64,000 nt of DNA, from contig VWND01000075.1 of NCBI GenBank assembly GCA_009599575.1, positions 806,001 to 870,000 on the forward strand. The letters are read 5' to 3'. How positions within the stretch are numbered: the first letter of the stretch is position 1; the number at the start of each line of letters is the position of its first letter. The notes under the pieces are model-generated. The model saw nothing but the letters and a program-made list of their open reading frames with translations, made no database searches and was not told the DNA's origin. The position numbers and the translations under genes are program-made. Positions 20,531-33,705 of the stretch are shown here, in pieces. The stretch comes from Blumeriella jaapii (lineage: Eukaryota > Ascomycota > Leotiomycetes > Helotiales > Drepanopezizaceae).

Positions 20531-23199
20531 CTCTTCTGCATACAAGAGCCAAAAATCTATTTGAAAGTCTGATGGGTGTTATAGAAGAGGGCATCTGGAA
20601 GGTGAAAGGTGGAAGATGGAAGATGGAAGATGAAATGAAAAGGCGTTGGGGTTGATATTGAGATCGAAAGCCGAACTCGTTGATTCGAGATACCGATAAA
20701 CAAGTTACCGAAGATCATACGGAGCTAACTTAGCGCCTTTCTCCAGGAAGGTTGGGAGGCAATAAACTCTAACCTCGAGTCGGTCTTCGCGTTCTTAGTC
20801 CTTACTCTCATATTCTTTGGCGAAACATTCGATCTGTGCACACAGCCAATACCATCCTTTGGAAGCTACATCTCGACTCATTCTAATGACAAAGGTCTCT
20901 TCTGTGACTTGTATCCTTGCCGTTATTCGGGTTATCCTTTTGATACATAGAAGTCTCGCTGTCCCTGCAACAAGCAGGTATCCATCCACCTTACTCTTTC
21001 CAACTTTGCAACACCTCGTTTTTGTAATCCGCGCTCTAGGCAGCTTCCGGTTACCTTCACTTCATATCGAATCAACCAGAATGTTTTGGTATTGTTACAC
21101 TGTGCCTTGTATGTATTCTGTACACTAATGTATGAGTAATTATTACTTGAAACCAGGCTCTCAAAGAGCGCGTTTTGGACGAGTGGTACTTCTTGGGTAG
21201 GCCGAACAGAACCATTGTCAGAGACACCCAAGTATTTGACTTAATGCTACTTGGGAGACGGTCTTTGGAATTTGCAACAGACCCAAGCGCCAGCCCAAAA
21301 TTGGTCGTTAAATTTCTGTTAGAGGTTGCAAATCCCACAACCCAACAACCAGCGCCAGCTTTTAGTTAAAATTATAGTCGTAAGGTCTCTGAAATTCGGA
21401 AGTTTTGACATCCCCAAACTATTTAATTGGGGTCTACAACTCTTCTCATCGAATAGTGAAAGCAAGGCCTACCCCCTCCTATTTAACGCCGACTTTCGGA
21501 ATACATGGATTTACAAGAAGAAGCATACATACATAGAGCTGGAATGAAGAGAGCTTACCTACCATCTACACATATTATAGAATACAAATTCCTTGCTTTC
21601 TTGGTCTCGTCCTTGTAAGGAAGCTCTCACACCGCCTCAAACAAATCCATCTTTTTTACCATGAAAACCATTGATACTGCAGTCTTTATCTTACATCAGC
21701 ACGCACCACCTACAAGACCAACACTGATCGTTACATCACAACGCAGAGCTTGCTTTTCTTCTCCTTCTCCTTCCTTGATCCACTTCTCCGTCGTTTCGAG
21801 GCCTTTCGACAAGACCCCTCACCGAGTTCTGGCATGTGGGCCCTAGGCTTCAACAACAACGCGGTCGTTTCATCGGCGCGAAACCTATTCAGCAATTATA
21901 GAGTTAGCGACTTTCATCAATGTATCATGCTTACAAATTTCTTCTTGCGGAATGTAGTACTTCTCTGTTTCAGTAAGACCATCCCTACTCTCCCTCGGTG
22001 TCTGACCACTGGGCCTTGCCATCGTGAATACTGAGCAGAATATGGAAGCTCGAGCTGATCTTACGGGAAGCTATTAATCGGGTGTGGTGTCTAGCTCGGT
22101 ATTTGTTTGACCAGGGGTAAGTGTTGGGCTTTGTTGTGTTTTGTTTCTCTGAGGACGGGGCTGGTGATGTTCTTTGATGTCTTTGATGGAGTAGGAGCTA
22201 AGGTTCTTTATAAGCCAGTTCTAGGTATTAAGTACATCTGCCTCTCTGTGCTAAAAAGTTTCGTGAGTCTTCTGGTAGTAGTCCAGTAGGTATGAGTAAA
22301 TCGATACGCAATATCTTGCCCGCTTGGTCGGCTTTAATACATTCACCTATTAATTCAATCACATTGGGAAACAAGGGGAGACAAGGGGAAACATTGGCTA
22401 GAATTCTGTAGAACACTGAATCACGCCCTTTTCCCTTACTTTGCTTATAAGACTCTTATCAGAAATAATTTATGTTTGTATATGATAAAGCTTAATTGTA
22501 AACAATTATGACTGTCTATACTTAAATGCTTTACACTTGGAAATTTTATACTCTAATGCTTTGCAGCACGCTAAAATAGTACTAAGACTTTCAAAACAGA
22601 CGCTTTTATACAAAAGTGAACTCAAAAAAATACTGCCAAGCTAAAAGCAGTAAAAGAGTTGATGAAATGCGTTACTAAAGCTATGTATAAGCATGTTACA
22701 AGCCTCCAGGTCCTTTACTACATTTTACCCCCCAAAACAGCATCTAGCATTTCTGGCAACTCCCCCTCCTTTTTTCAAAATCCAGAGCTCCAAGTGTTGT
22801 ACTGTAATACTTGGAAAGGCTATTGCTTCTTTGCAATTTCGTAACTCCTAAACAAACAAAAGGCCTTTCACAATTTCGCATAGTTAGAGTGAATTGAAGA
22901 ATCAGGCAACCCAAAAGGCCAACACAAAGGAAGGTAGTAGCAATTTGGTAATCTAGAAAGACCGAATCCATCTTTCTCAACCACATAAAAGCTCTTACTG
23001 ATCTGCCTTTCTGTCGTCAAAGCCTTCCAAGCCTTTGAAGTCAAAGGAACGCGCTCAGATGCCATTTCGCACTCATCATGGCTTAGAAAACATCCGTGTA
23101 GCAAGTGTACCACTTCCCCTCCTGTCCCAAGCTCAACGCACGCCCAACTCCTGCTTTACTCAAACACCATCCGCTTCACGCATCCTCCACTCTCCGTCC
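20531..23199. other. AT-rich intergenic region
   Basis: No gene is recognised. The stretch from 22430 to 22900 is particularly AT-rich, with many stops in all frames. Confidence 0.5.
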
Positions 23200-23545
23200 T
23201 TACATCACCACACATCCACATCCAACATCCGTCTTCTTCAACTCCGCCATCTCCCGCGCTTTCCTCGCTTCCTCCTCGGCCTTGAACTGCTGCATCTCCG
23301 CCCTAGCCACGGCTCCAGCTTGCTCTCTCTCTGCCCTGGTTTCAGACGCCGGGATCAGCTAAATCTTCCTCGCCTTGAAAGCAATTTTCTCTTATGACTT
23401 GAGTTGTTGAATTGAATGGAGGGGGATGGACTTACTGCGAGATGGCGAGGTTGCGCCATTTGGCTGCTGGCAGGACCATCGTTGGCTGCTCATCTACACG
23501 AGATGATTTCTCCATTCTCGAGTTCATTTGGCTTGAGGATGTCAT
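23200..23545 (-). CDS. small coiled-coil protein with C-terminal CaaX box (81 aa)
   Basis: Exons on the minus strand are 23545-23436 and 23335-23200, with a 100-bp intron (donor GTAAGT, acceptor CCAG). Splicing gives 81 residues. The N-terminus is MTSSSQMNSRMEKSSRVDEQ, followed by MVLPAAKWRNLAISQ. An Ala/Glu-rich helix (AEREQAGAVARAEMQQF, AEEEARKAREMAELKK) looks like a coiled coil. The end VGCGCVVM is a CaaX box with a second Cys two residues upstream. This suggests prenylation plus palmitoylation and a peripheral membrane location. No domain family is recognised. The motif is shared with the orphan at 10986-11501. Confidence 0.65.
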
Positions 23546-24465
23546 GTTGAAGAATGCGAAGGTAAGCTGTTGCTTGGTATGTGTAGATGACTTGTAGGAG
23601 GTGATTGGGAATGCGAAGAAAGACTGGTATTCTGGTCTTTGATAGAAGTGGTGTGGATATCTTTGTGATGTTTTCGATAGGGGTTAATGCTAATCTAAGT
23701 TGAAGCTCTAAGGAGATATATAGTGTTTGCACGGCAGGATGGATACAGTGAATGTTTGTGGACGGGGTCGTTAACGGACTCGACTGTGAATCACGCTTGG
23801 CGGAGAGGGTTGTGATGTGAATATTGATGGTCTGTTTATAAGAGCGAAAGGAAGATTCTTCCTGAAGTGGATGTGAGTGTTATTGTGAATCTCCGATTCG
23901 AGTCACCGCCCCTGGATAGCGGAAGGTACTATTTGCTAGTCGGATCCACAGCAACCTCAGCGCATTGGAAGAGGGAGTGAAAGTCGAAAAATGCTATCTA
24001 TCCGAAGAACAAGAGAAGGAGAAAGGGCTGATAGGTCGTCAACCGGGCTTATCTGGGAGACAGAAGAAGTAGGCGATGTGTAAATGCATGTACCTCTCTT
24101 TCTTTCATATCCTTTTTCGCTCCCCCCCTTCCCCCTTTTCAGGCACATTCCCAACACACACAACGATAAACTCGTACATGATACCTATCTCGCTACTCAT
24201 TATGGAATTCTCTCGTTTAGTTTGTATTCATATTCAACTAATCCTACCACAGCGTACCAGCTTCTTATCACGAATACACACTATACGTTCGCAAGATTAG
24301 GGGGGAATTTGCTGTAAACAAATACCTACATGATAATGATATGGACCTTGTGATATCCAGCTTGTCACAACGTATATCTAAAACCCCTGTTATCAATTTC
24401 CGTCTGATCCAACGTGCCCTTCTCATTCACCTCCTCTCCTCCTCGGATTCCTCCCCCCTCGCCGT
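23546..24465. other. intergenic region
   Basis: No gene is seen. The region is pyrimidine-rich from 24080 to 24480. Confidence 0.5.
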
Positions 24466-25042
24466 CTACTCGGCATCCCGGCTCTTGTTCGAGCGATGCA
24501 TGTAGATATAGAGTACTGCTACCGTGGTCAGCTTAACGGGGTAGCCGACGAGCATGGCTAAGTATGCGCTGTGGTAGAGCGCTGTATCCAGTTGGCACGC
24601 TGCACGCCCGCACCTAGAATTGAACTCATGCGAAATAACATACAAAAGGGTTGGAGGGCACAACTTACGCTCCTCAGAGTCTTTACATGTCTGAGGTCCG
24701 ATGCTTTTACCTACACAGTGCCCTGTGAACAGCCCCGCGGCCGTCAACTGCTTCTTGATGTACCCCGCGACACTGCTCTCTAGTAGAGCTCGAGGCGAGA
24801 GACTGCTCAGCGGCCGTGTCCCACATCGACATGAGGAGTATGAACCCCGGGTTGATGGCAGCTGCCAGCAAGCCGAGCAGAAAGCGGTTGGTGGCGATGC
24901 CGGCGAAGGACGTACAGGCTGGGGTAGTCAAGAGCACGATGCCCCAGGCGATGGTGGTCAGCGATAGGAACTTCGCCGTGGGTAGGCGCTGGAAGAGGTA
25001 GCCGGCTGAGACTTGGGCGCCCAGGTAGCCGAAGCAGAACAT
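24466..25042 (-). pseudogene. decayed MFS transporter, allantoate-permease (Dal5) type
   Basis: From 25042 down, MFCFGYLGAQVSAGYLFQRL, TTIAWGIVLLTTPACTSF and RFLLGLLAAAINPGFILLMS match membrane segments 2-4 of the anion:cation symporter family. A shifted frame then gives SVAGYIKKQLTAAGLFTGHC, GKSIGPQT (late segments 9-10). After an intron-like break comes AYLAMLVGYPVKLTTVAVLY, RSNKSRDAE, the family's C-terminal segment. The N-terminus and the middle of the protein are missing and the frame changes, so this is a remnant. Confidence 0.72.
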
Positions 25043-27445
25043 AGAACTTGTATGTTCGATTAGTCTCTATTTTCATCTTGTGAGTTTTGGCAAAGGCTTG
25101 GGCTTGGGAGTATCTAGGTAGGTACCTAGCCATGAGTAGTCCTGGCCCTTCAAGTTCGTGCCCTCTCAGTCCGTAGATACTCGCAAAGTTGATGGAATTC
25201 TTGTCCGGGTATTGCAGCCAGCAGATACGTCACAAAACGGATTGATAGAATGCGAAAATCAATCTTGCGTAGTACTCGCTTAAGCTAGCGAAAGGAAGCT
25301 TCGAGGTTTTGCCGGCTGCGTAGACTGCGTAATTGTCAACTTGATGTGTTGAGGAGGCGGCAGATATGACGATTTCGTTGGAAGAGTCGGATGGGAGGTG
25401 TAAGGAGCGGACTTCTCCGGGTTGAAGGATGCTATTTTGAAGTACTGGTAAGGCAGTCCTTGAGATTCGATGACGAACAAGAGGTCTATCTGCTCAGCTC
25501 CATCTAACTGCCTCCAACCGATACAAATCGCAAAACAAAGACTTGCAAAGAAAAACCACGAAAGCTGCGGGAGTGTTTTTCTTGCTGATAAGAGGTTTCT
25601 CTCCTAGCCAGATGCCTCACAGCCCGAGTCCGCTCCTCCACCTACGCACATTGACGGCCCGTTAACAGGCCCGTCCTGCTTGACTTGTCGGCCGCCAGTC
25701 AAAGTGTGGAACTGTACTGAGCGCGGTACTGTACTGTATGAGAAGCTCCGGGGCTCACGGAGTGTAGCGGTGCTGACGATCGCGGGGGCGTGGATGCGAT
25801 GCCATGCCATGCCGATTGCCCGTTTAGGCCATGTCGTGATTTGACACCGGTTGAAGTGTGATGGACCTTATAATAGGAGACATCTTGAGGTTGTTAAGAA
25901 AGAAGATAGTTTGAAGACGTTGCGGCCAAGCGAGAAGAATGGAATTGAATGGACATGTTGGGATGAAGATGATAATGAATGCGCAAGTACCAAGTCACGT
26001 GATACTTTCTCTCTTCTCCCATTCTCCCCTTCACTGCACTGACTGGCCTTCCGTCCTTCAACATGAATCTTGGATGGATTCGAGAAATGCAACACGCGAA
26101 ACTCGCGAGCACACAATATCAGCCAGGGAAATCGGGTAACAGAAGCTTGGTACTCGGAGTCCATCTGGAGTCGAGACTTGTCAACTTCATCCCCGAGCAA
26201 AAGGTTTGATCTTATAGCGATCACCACAGAAATCCTCAGGCCCCTCCGCCTTCTCAGCCTCGCAGCTTTCTGAGGTCGCTCCACGATCGATATCTTGTTG
26301 AAGCCTGCAAAGAAACGACAAGTCTGATCTTCCCAGCAAGACCCCTTCGCGCCTGACCCTCGAGGTTCAGAGATGCCGTGATCCTCCACCCGGTCCCTGA
26401 GCAGATTGTTCTACCCCGAGGGTTCGGCTCCTGCCCTGCCCTGCCCTGTCCTACCCTGCTACCCGTCACCGTGGCTAGGAATCGCAAGGGAAGGAGAAAG
26501 AGAAGAAGGGGAGGGAACATGGGAGGGCCGCTGGGAGGGGTCGCTCGGGGAGAGGCTTGAACCTTCAGCCTTCAGCAGGGGAGCTGGGAATCTGAAAACT
26601 CGGGATGCGGGAAGCTGAGGGCTGGGGGGCTGGGGGCTGGGAGGGGGGGGTTGGGGCTGGGTCCTGGGAGCTTACTCCTTTCGATTTGGAAACCCGATTG
26701 ATACTGCTGATGATGAGGAGGGAGGAAGAAACGCTTTCGCGAATCATGGGTACCTACACCAACATGTCACACGACTGACGATCTTGATTTTCACCGTGAC
26801 GCGACATGACACTTCATACTTTCGTGATGACTTCATCAGCAGCGACACCTCATCGAATCAATCGGCTCAGCTTCCCCCCTCAAGACTCACGGGCGGCGAA
26901 GTGATAGGTTGTTAGTTACTTTGCTTGCGAGGACTTTACGAGCATGCAATCTCAGCACGCACGCACGCACACCCCCGCTCCCCAATAGCAGGCAGACGGG
27001 GAGAAGGATCCGGCGGCGTGAAGAAGAGGCAAAAAGGAAAGACGAGTGAAAAGAGCCGACGTGTTTCATCTACCTGTCCGGACTCGGGCTGGGGGGGGAG
27101 TGGGGTCTATGGCAAAAGTAAATATGGACTTCGTCAAAATCGTACAGAGGAATCGTGCAGCTAGGGATTTCGTCCCCATGTTGCACAATCTACTATGTAG
27201 ACCCGGGGCAGGGGATTCGAATGTTCTTGATGTACAGTAGGTGGCTGCGTGGGCGTGATTTGTGGCTCTGTAGACTCTCCGTTACATACTTCTAGCATGT
27301 GCAAACATGGGCGCGGTATTCTTGTAAACGTAAAGGTAAGATACTTACTTCTACAGGGCTATCTAACATACTCTCCACACTCCCTACAGAGTCTCGATAT
27401 CGCAGAGTTGCTTTCATTGTTGAGGAGATACTCGAATGTTTTCGT

Positions 27446-27478
<33 letters not shown>

Positions 27479-28399
27479 GGCAATCCTACCATTTTTATTC
27501 TTCTTTCTCAGTACGGTTTCCGTCATATCGACCTTTTTTAAAACGATATTGTAGGCCGGCCTTGTAATTCACAATGCGATCGATTCCTGAGCGTCATCTT
27601 CCTTGCTGCTCTCAGCTCGAAATAAAAAGGAAGACGACTTAGCATTACTAACAAACCTATAGAGAGAGATATACTGCCGATCACTAACGCTCTATTTTGT
27701 AGGCGAGTTTTCATTCGCTAGCTATACCTGTGTAGCGCTAGATGGTATTTCTCTACACAGTAGTTCTCGAAGTCCCTTTGTACAAAGAATAGCTTTTCGT
27801 CTTAGCGAGGATGTGTATAGATTTGGCCGTTGGGATAGCATGGTCACGCTTGTTCCGTAGGAGAAGGGGACCTGTTGCGTTTGAACCTAACGTCGCTATG
27901 GACTTTCCAGCGGTCTTTGGCATGGAAGATTGAACAGTTGCTTTGTTTGACCATGCTGCGTATTCCAATGTTTGTACAGTAGACTGAGACTCGAAATCTG
28001 TACTTGCGTACACGGTAGATCAAGATGTGTACCGACTGGACTAGAGACGTACCGAGACCTGCGCGCAAAAGCAACATCAGGCTGCGCTAACGGACGTTAG
28101 ACATCTACTTCTACAGCACCTCGTCGGATTTCGACATCGTGTTATCAATACCGGTCTATCTTGACTTCTGAGAGAAGCTAGCATCCTACTTGGGCATCAC
28201 CTCAGCTCACGTCGCACATCAACAACTCGGCACAAGTCCTCTCTCCATCTTTCCCAATCGAGCCTAGAACACCAACAACATGCCTATTCCACCTAGTCCC
28301 GAAAGCCCATCCATCACTCCCAACCTCTCGCCCCTCACTCCCCTGTCCCTCCCCCGAACGCAGCAGCTCCGTCAGGCCCTGCACCCAGAGCCCAACACG
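25043..28399. other. non-coding transition region
   Basis: No confident gene. The region is GC-variable with G-rich tracts (26400-26670). One TACTG repeat block lies at about 25720-25740. A 31-nt poly-A lies at 27447-27477. An open frame from the ATG at 28278 (MPIPPSPESPSITPNLSPLT) might be a short or partial gene but runs into TACTG repeats within 60 codons. Confidence 0.45.
27447..27477 (+). repeat. poly-A tract, 31 nt
   Basis: An uninterrupted run of 31 A. I see no target-site duplication that would mark a retroposed insertion. Confidence 0.95.
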
Positions 28400-30207
28400 G
28401 GCCCTCGCCCGACGAGAAAGCGGAGATACTGTACTGTGCTGCACAGTACGTAGACTTTTGCACCCCTCCCTCCACTTCTCCACCACCACCTCCTTCTACC
28501 AGGAAGCGCACATGAGCAAAAGCGCTCCCTGGCCGGCGATCCGATTCGCTCTGCCCTTGTGGCCCTTCCCTGCGCGGTGTGGATCCCCAAATGCCGGCCC
28601 CCCCTGCGCATGTGCATGTGCATGGGGGGAACGAAGGCCACAAAGTCACGGAAAATAAGAGGGCGGCGGTGGCGGGAAGGAAAGGGAGATTTGGCTTCCT
28701 CGCTGCGTGCCTGAGACTGACTTTGGAGTCGCCGGCTGACGACGCGGCCTGGTCTGCCTTGCTAGAGGCACGGTACTGTACTGTACGGTGCAGAGTACGG
28801 TGTAGTATGTATGTATGTACCTGTACATGTATGTACATCGGGGAGGTGCTGTACTTCGTCACAGGCGTGATACAGTAGCACGGTGCGTGTAGCAGTAAGT
28901 ACTGTACTGTACTGTGTAGTACTCCGCGGACACACCCTCAGGGGTGTGAACAAGGCTTTGACAACTGCGAGGATATGTTCTCCATCTCGGAGGGTGTGGT
29001 ACATGCAGTACAGTACTGCTGTGTATGTATGTGTGTGTGTATGTACTGTACTGTATTACGCCTGCAACGAGGTAAATTCTACGATGTGGAAGTCGAAGGG
29101 TCCCTTGTCGGCGTTCGCGCTAATGCGTACCGAGGAGAAGGCTTGCTTCTGTCCACTCTACCATTGGGAGGCGGATTAGGTTTTGAGCGGTCGTTTGGGG
29201 AGTGGCGAGGGGAAGCACATGAAGTGTATATGCGATGAGGCGTGGGTATACTTGCCGTGCGGATCTTGACGCCTGTTCCTTATTGCTCTCTCTCTCTGGC
29301 GAGAGGAAGGAGCCTTGAAAAGGCGCTTGGAAGGGATATGAGGAGGGGTCCGGGGTTTGGGGTCTAGGCTTGGTGCTTGCTGCTTATTTGCTGACCGCTG
29401 ACCGCTGCCCGCTGAAGCTTCGGTGGTGAGTCGTCGCTGGTGGGTGGCCGTTGGGCAAAGAAAAAAAGCCGAAAGTATGGTGAGCAAGTGGTTTGTTTTG
29501 TTTGGATGAACGTGAAAGTACACATAGATGAGGGAGATATCTCCGCAGGTAGGCATGCTTCTACACAGTACTCCGTGATATCGCTTCAAAACGAACGTTT
29601 TTCTTTGCTTTGGCCTGTGCTTACGGATGCTGTGGTATTTGGTTTCTTTCGATATGCTATTATATAATATGCCGTGCTATACTGCACATTATGCTATGCT
29701 ATACAGTACATGCCCTGATATCATACAACGCTGTATGTCAGCTACCCATCGATGACGACGAAGAAGCTTCAGAACTGTGTGTGGATTCTCCGCCAGCTGA
29801 GAGATGTCGGAGCATCTTAATAATATGTTTTTTTTTTTTCCTTTTTTTCTCCTAACAACATACTGTAACGTGATACAGATCCTCGATATGTTTAATAGAT
29901 AACTTGTTCTCAAATGTGATTTCTATTCTGCAGTGGTTGTAAACACGGATATCGAATCTTATACCGAGCACGTGTCTATGTACAGTACATAGCGTATCTG
30001 TTTTTAAGAAGGGGGGGGGCGTTGAAGGTGTGCTTTGTACACCCTTTCCTTTTTCAATAGAAAACCATTGTCCTCGTGCAGGTACTCCGTGCTATTTTAC
30101 AACGTACCGTAGTATTAGTGTACATGGTCTAATCAGGTGTAGCTACAGTACCTGTTGTAGCTATCCTACACCCAAACCAATATCATCATCAACATCCAAT
30201 TTCCTCG

Positions 30208-30210
<3 letters not shown>

Positions 30211-30238
<28 letters not shown>
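30211..30238 (+). repeat. poly-C tract, 28 nt
   Basis: An uninterrupted C run followed by an A run. It is length-unstable and prone to sequencing error. Confidence 0.95.
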
Positions 30239-31865
30239 GAGAAAAAAAAATCGTCACAAAATATCCCCACCACCATCGTTAATCTCACCCACTTAATAGT
30301 CCAAAATTTTGTATTCCAGTATGATATATAAAGCCCCCCTACCTATTCACGACTTCGGTAGCTCGAAGTAATAATACGAAAAGTACAGTACGTACTGTAC
30401 TTACAGCTGCTTCGCCCGTGCGTCAAAAAGGTATGTGCTGTACAGTACAGTACAGTACGTACAGACGTATGTAGTACTTACACACACGCCTCGTATCTAT
30501 ATCTAACCACCATCGAACTTCCTCTTGTGAGCAATAGAGAGTCTTGTCCATGCGTGATAATGTGTTTCCAACGCGGTACTATGCATAGTAGCTACTCGTG
30601 TATCAGACACAAAGTACCTACAGCACCTACCTACTGTAAGAACTCGAGATACAGTATGTACAATATAGCACACCACCGATCATTTATTATTCATCTATAT
30701 ACCACGCACTTCTCACCCACGCCCCCGCCCATTTCTCAACCTACATAGTTACATACACACATACAGTACAGTACAGTACATACAATACCGCAAGAAGCCA
30801 AGAACCGATCGTTCCACACACACACACACACATACAGTACAGTACACAGTAAATAACCAAACCCCGATCCTCCGCGCGCCAGGAACGAAGAATCCCAGCG
30901 AAAGGCATCGCATCGCGCACCTATATACATACTGTCTGTATGTACAGTTCAGTACTGGACTGTGTACCTTATACAGCACACAGACACAGCCGCGCGTCCC
31001 CTGCGCAAGGGCAGAAACGCATCTCCGCTCGATCTTAACAGCGCGAGACGCGGATCGTGCCAGATAAAAAAGGAAATACCTTTTTGGGGGTGGGTTTCTG
31101 ATTTTGGGAGAGCAGGAATGGCTCGCTTTGAAAGGGGAGGGGGGGGGGGTGATTGTACTTGTGGGTATATGGTGGTTGGTCATGCGCACAATCACATGAC
31201 CATACCACGTGATGGTAGGCTGCAAGCGTGCAGCCCTACCTACACATACTCCGTGCGATAGCTAGTTTACTCCTTAGATCTCTTTCGCAATACAACCCCA
31301 GTTATTGCAATATCTCAACCTGTGTATACACAACCCCCCCCTTATGTGATACCAACAGTACTGTATTGTAGTATCCTACTATACGACATACAGTACTGTA
31401 TATACTGTATGTATAGTAGGTATGGACGGAAACACATGATAACTGTAACTGTATGTATATACCTACCTATACATGCCGTACATACAGTACTGTAGCACTG
31501 TGTGTATTCCTGGACAGTACAATACAGCACAGCACTGTACTGTACTCTCTACATACTCTCTATATACATACCCTGTATGCACTGTACTGTACTGTACTGT
31601 ACTACATACGTATTCTGTACACAGTACAGTACATACAGTATATAGTAATCCATATACATATATATATACATACTGTACACATACTATACATTCAACTCTT
31701 TGCGTTTCGTCATCCACCCTCCCCTGTGTGTACAGTACAGTACTGTACCCCCCGGCCTCGTTTCCAGTCTTCGCTCCGGACGGAGTCCGAGTCGTGGTCA
31801 CACATACACACATACACATACACACAGCTCGGATCGGATCGGAACCAAACCCGGCGGCCGAGCAA

Positions 31866-31932
31866 GCGAGTGAGCGAGCGAGTGAGTGAGTGAGTGAGTG
31901 AGTGAGTGAGTGAGTAAGTGAGTGAGGGAGTG
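31866..31932 (+). repeat. GAGT/GAGC tetranucleotide array
   Basis: A short GAGC array grades into about ten GAGT units. It is followed by an A/G-rich stretch to about 32000. Confidence 0.9.
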
Positions 31933-32179
31933 AGTGAAAGGGAAGAAACAAAAAAGGAAAAGAAAAGAAAAAGAAAATAATGAAAGAAAGAAAGAGGTGG
32001 GAGAGCAGAGCAGAGCGAGCGGGAAGGGCAGAGCGGAAAAACACCATGTGCGCGGCGTCGGTATATACAGCATATACTGTACTGTATGTAGAGTACAGTA
32101 CTGTATGTGTAGATGTCAAGCGAGCGGGAAATGCCCGGCCTCGGGACAGACAGGAGGACGGGGGGATGGGTGGGCGAGT

Positions 32180-32262
32180 GGGTTCGAGCAGATGAATGGA
32201 TGGTGGATGGGATGGATGGATGGATGGTGGATGGATGGATGGATGGATGGATGGGTGGTTGC
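32180..32262 (+). repeat. GGAT tetranucleotide array
   Basis: Imperfect (GGAT)n with GGT interruptions. The same unit recurs at 35157-35174 and 35414-35433. Confidence 0.9.
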
Positions 32263-32692
32263 GTACCGAGACGAGACAGATCATCAAAGGGGGGATTGCT
32301 TTTTGTGATGAAGGGGTTGTGTTTTTTTTTTCTTTTTTGGGGGGGGGGTGCTCGGGTTTTAGTTGCGGGATTGGGTGCTGTACTGTTCTGTTCTGTACTG
32401 TACTGTACAACAGGTAGGTACAGTAGGTACAGGATGTAGATGTTGGGTGCTTGTTTTGATGAGGTACAGTACAGTACTGTAGGCAGGTACTGAACAGTAT
32501 GTACAGTAAGCTCGAGGCAAGGTACAGTACACAGAATGGCAAAAAAAAAGAAGGGTTGAGCGTGCTGATGGATTTCTCTCCTCGTACTGCGGGAAGGGGT
32601 AAGATGAGGCAATAGACGGTACTTATACAGTATCTGACTGCGGACGGAGCTTTATAATACAGTACAGTACTCGGTTCCTGTACTATGTACTT

Positions 32693-32732
32693 ACTATGTA
32701 CTGCGCAGACTATGTACTGCGCAGTACATAGT
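32693..32732. repeat. perfect 24-bp palindrome plus direct copy of its left arm
   Basis: Positions 32709-32732 form an exact palindrome (half-site ACTATGTACTGC). Positions 32693-32708 repeat the first 16 bases of it directly. Confidence 0.9.
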
Positions 32733-33604
32733 ACAGTCAGCATGTACATATATATAGTATGTACTGTAGTACTGTACAGTGAGTGGGATGGACGATGGCT
32801 TTACAGTACAGTACCATCGTGCTCTGCCCTGGCGCCTGCCGAGCTGTCAACAAACAGGCCCTAGGGTCCGTCCGGGGCCGCGGCTAGCTAGCTAGCTATG
32901 TACGGTAGCTAACCATCTTCGATCCGGGGTCGTGAGTACAGTACCTTGGGTATGGTTGGTATGTATGTACGGGAAGGGATGGGATGGGAGATGGAGACAG
33001 GCACAGGCGTCACCCTCGAGGGCTGGCTTGCGTCTAGGCCTGAGGGAAGGGAGCAGGACGGGGTCGGGAGGGATGAGGGGGTCGGAGATTTTATTTTTTG
33101 TGTTCTCTTTGGGCGAGGGCGAGATCTGGAGATCGGATGGGGATGGGGATGGGGAAGGGGAGGGGGATGGGCCGGGGATAGGGAGGGGTTGCTGACCCTG
33201 GGGATTCGGGAGGATGGATAGGGTAGGTAGGGGAGGGCCACCTGGGGTAGGGAGGGAGGGTAGGTAGGGTGGTAGGTAGGGTAGGTATGTACTGTATGTG
33301 TACTGTATGTACTGAACTGGTGATAGGCATAGCAGGTGAAAAGATGGGATTGCAGGGCAGGACGAGGCAGGGTAGGAAGGATACAGTAGGTAGGGGAGGG
33401 GAAGGGTCAGGAAGGGACTGTCAGGTAGGGGAGAAAGAAAACAAGAGCGAGGAAGGGAACGTACCTGGAAGGGGCTTCTACTGTGTACATCGTGGAAAGA
33501 AGTACGGCACGGTACGGTACAGTGTGGGCTGGATCTGGAATCCGGGGTATTGGAATCATGCCGAGCTTATTTCTCGTCAGATGTTGAGAGAGAGCGCTTG
33601 AAGA

Positions 33605-33705
33605 GTACTGTACAGTATATACATACTGTACATATATGCTGTACATACATACTGTACATACACACTGTACATACATACTATACATACATCCTGTATGTAC
33701 AGAGT
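33605..33705. repeat. imperfect array of ATACATACTGTAC-type units
   Basis: About seven degenerate 13-16 bp units built on ACTGTACAT follow one another. They are bordered by TACTGTACAGTA on the left and CTGTATGTACAG on the right, which can pair. Confidence 0.8.

Noticed and set aside
25868..26389. 173-aa minus-strand frame
   Set aside because: Translation is low-information and overlaps several equally long frames on both strands.
27447..27477. Poly-A as tail of a retroposed gene
   Set aside because: No coding remnant upstream and no flanking duplication seen.
28278..28453. Possible gene start (Pro/Ser-rich frame from an ATG)
   Set aside because: Runs into TACTG repeats and I found no downstream exon that clearly continues it.
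31463..32749. 428-aa minus-strand open frame
   Set aside because: The translation consists of peptides from TACTG, GAGT and GGAT repeats; an overlapping 300-aa frame is equally open.
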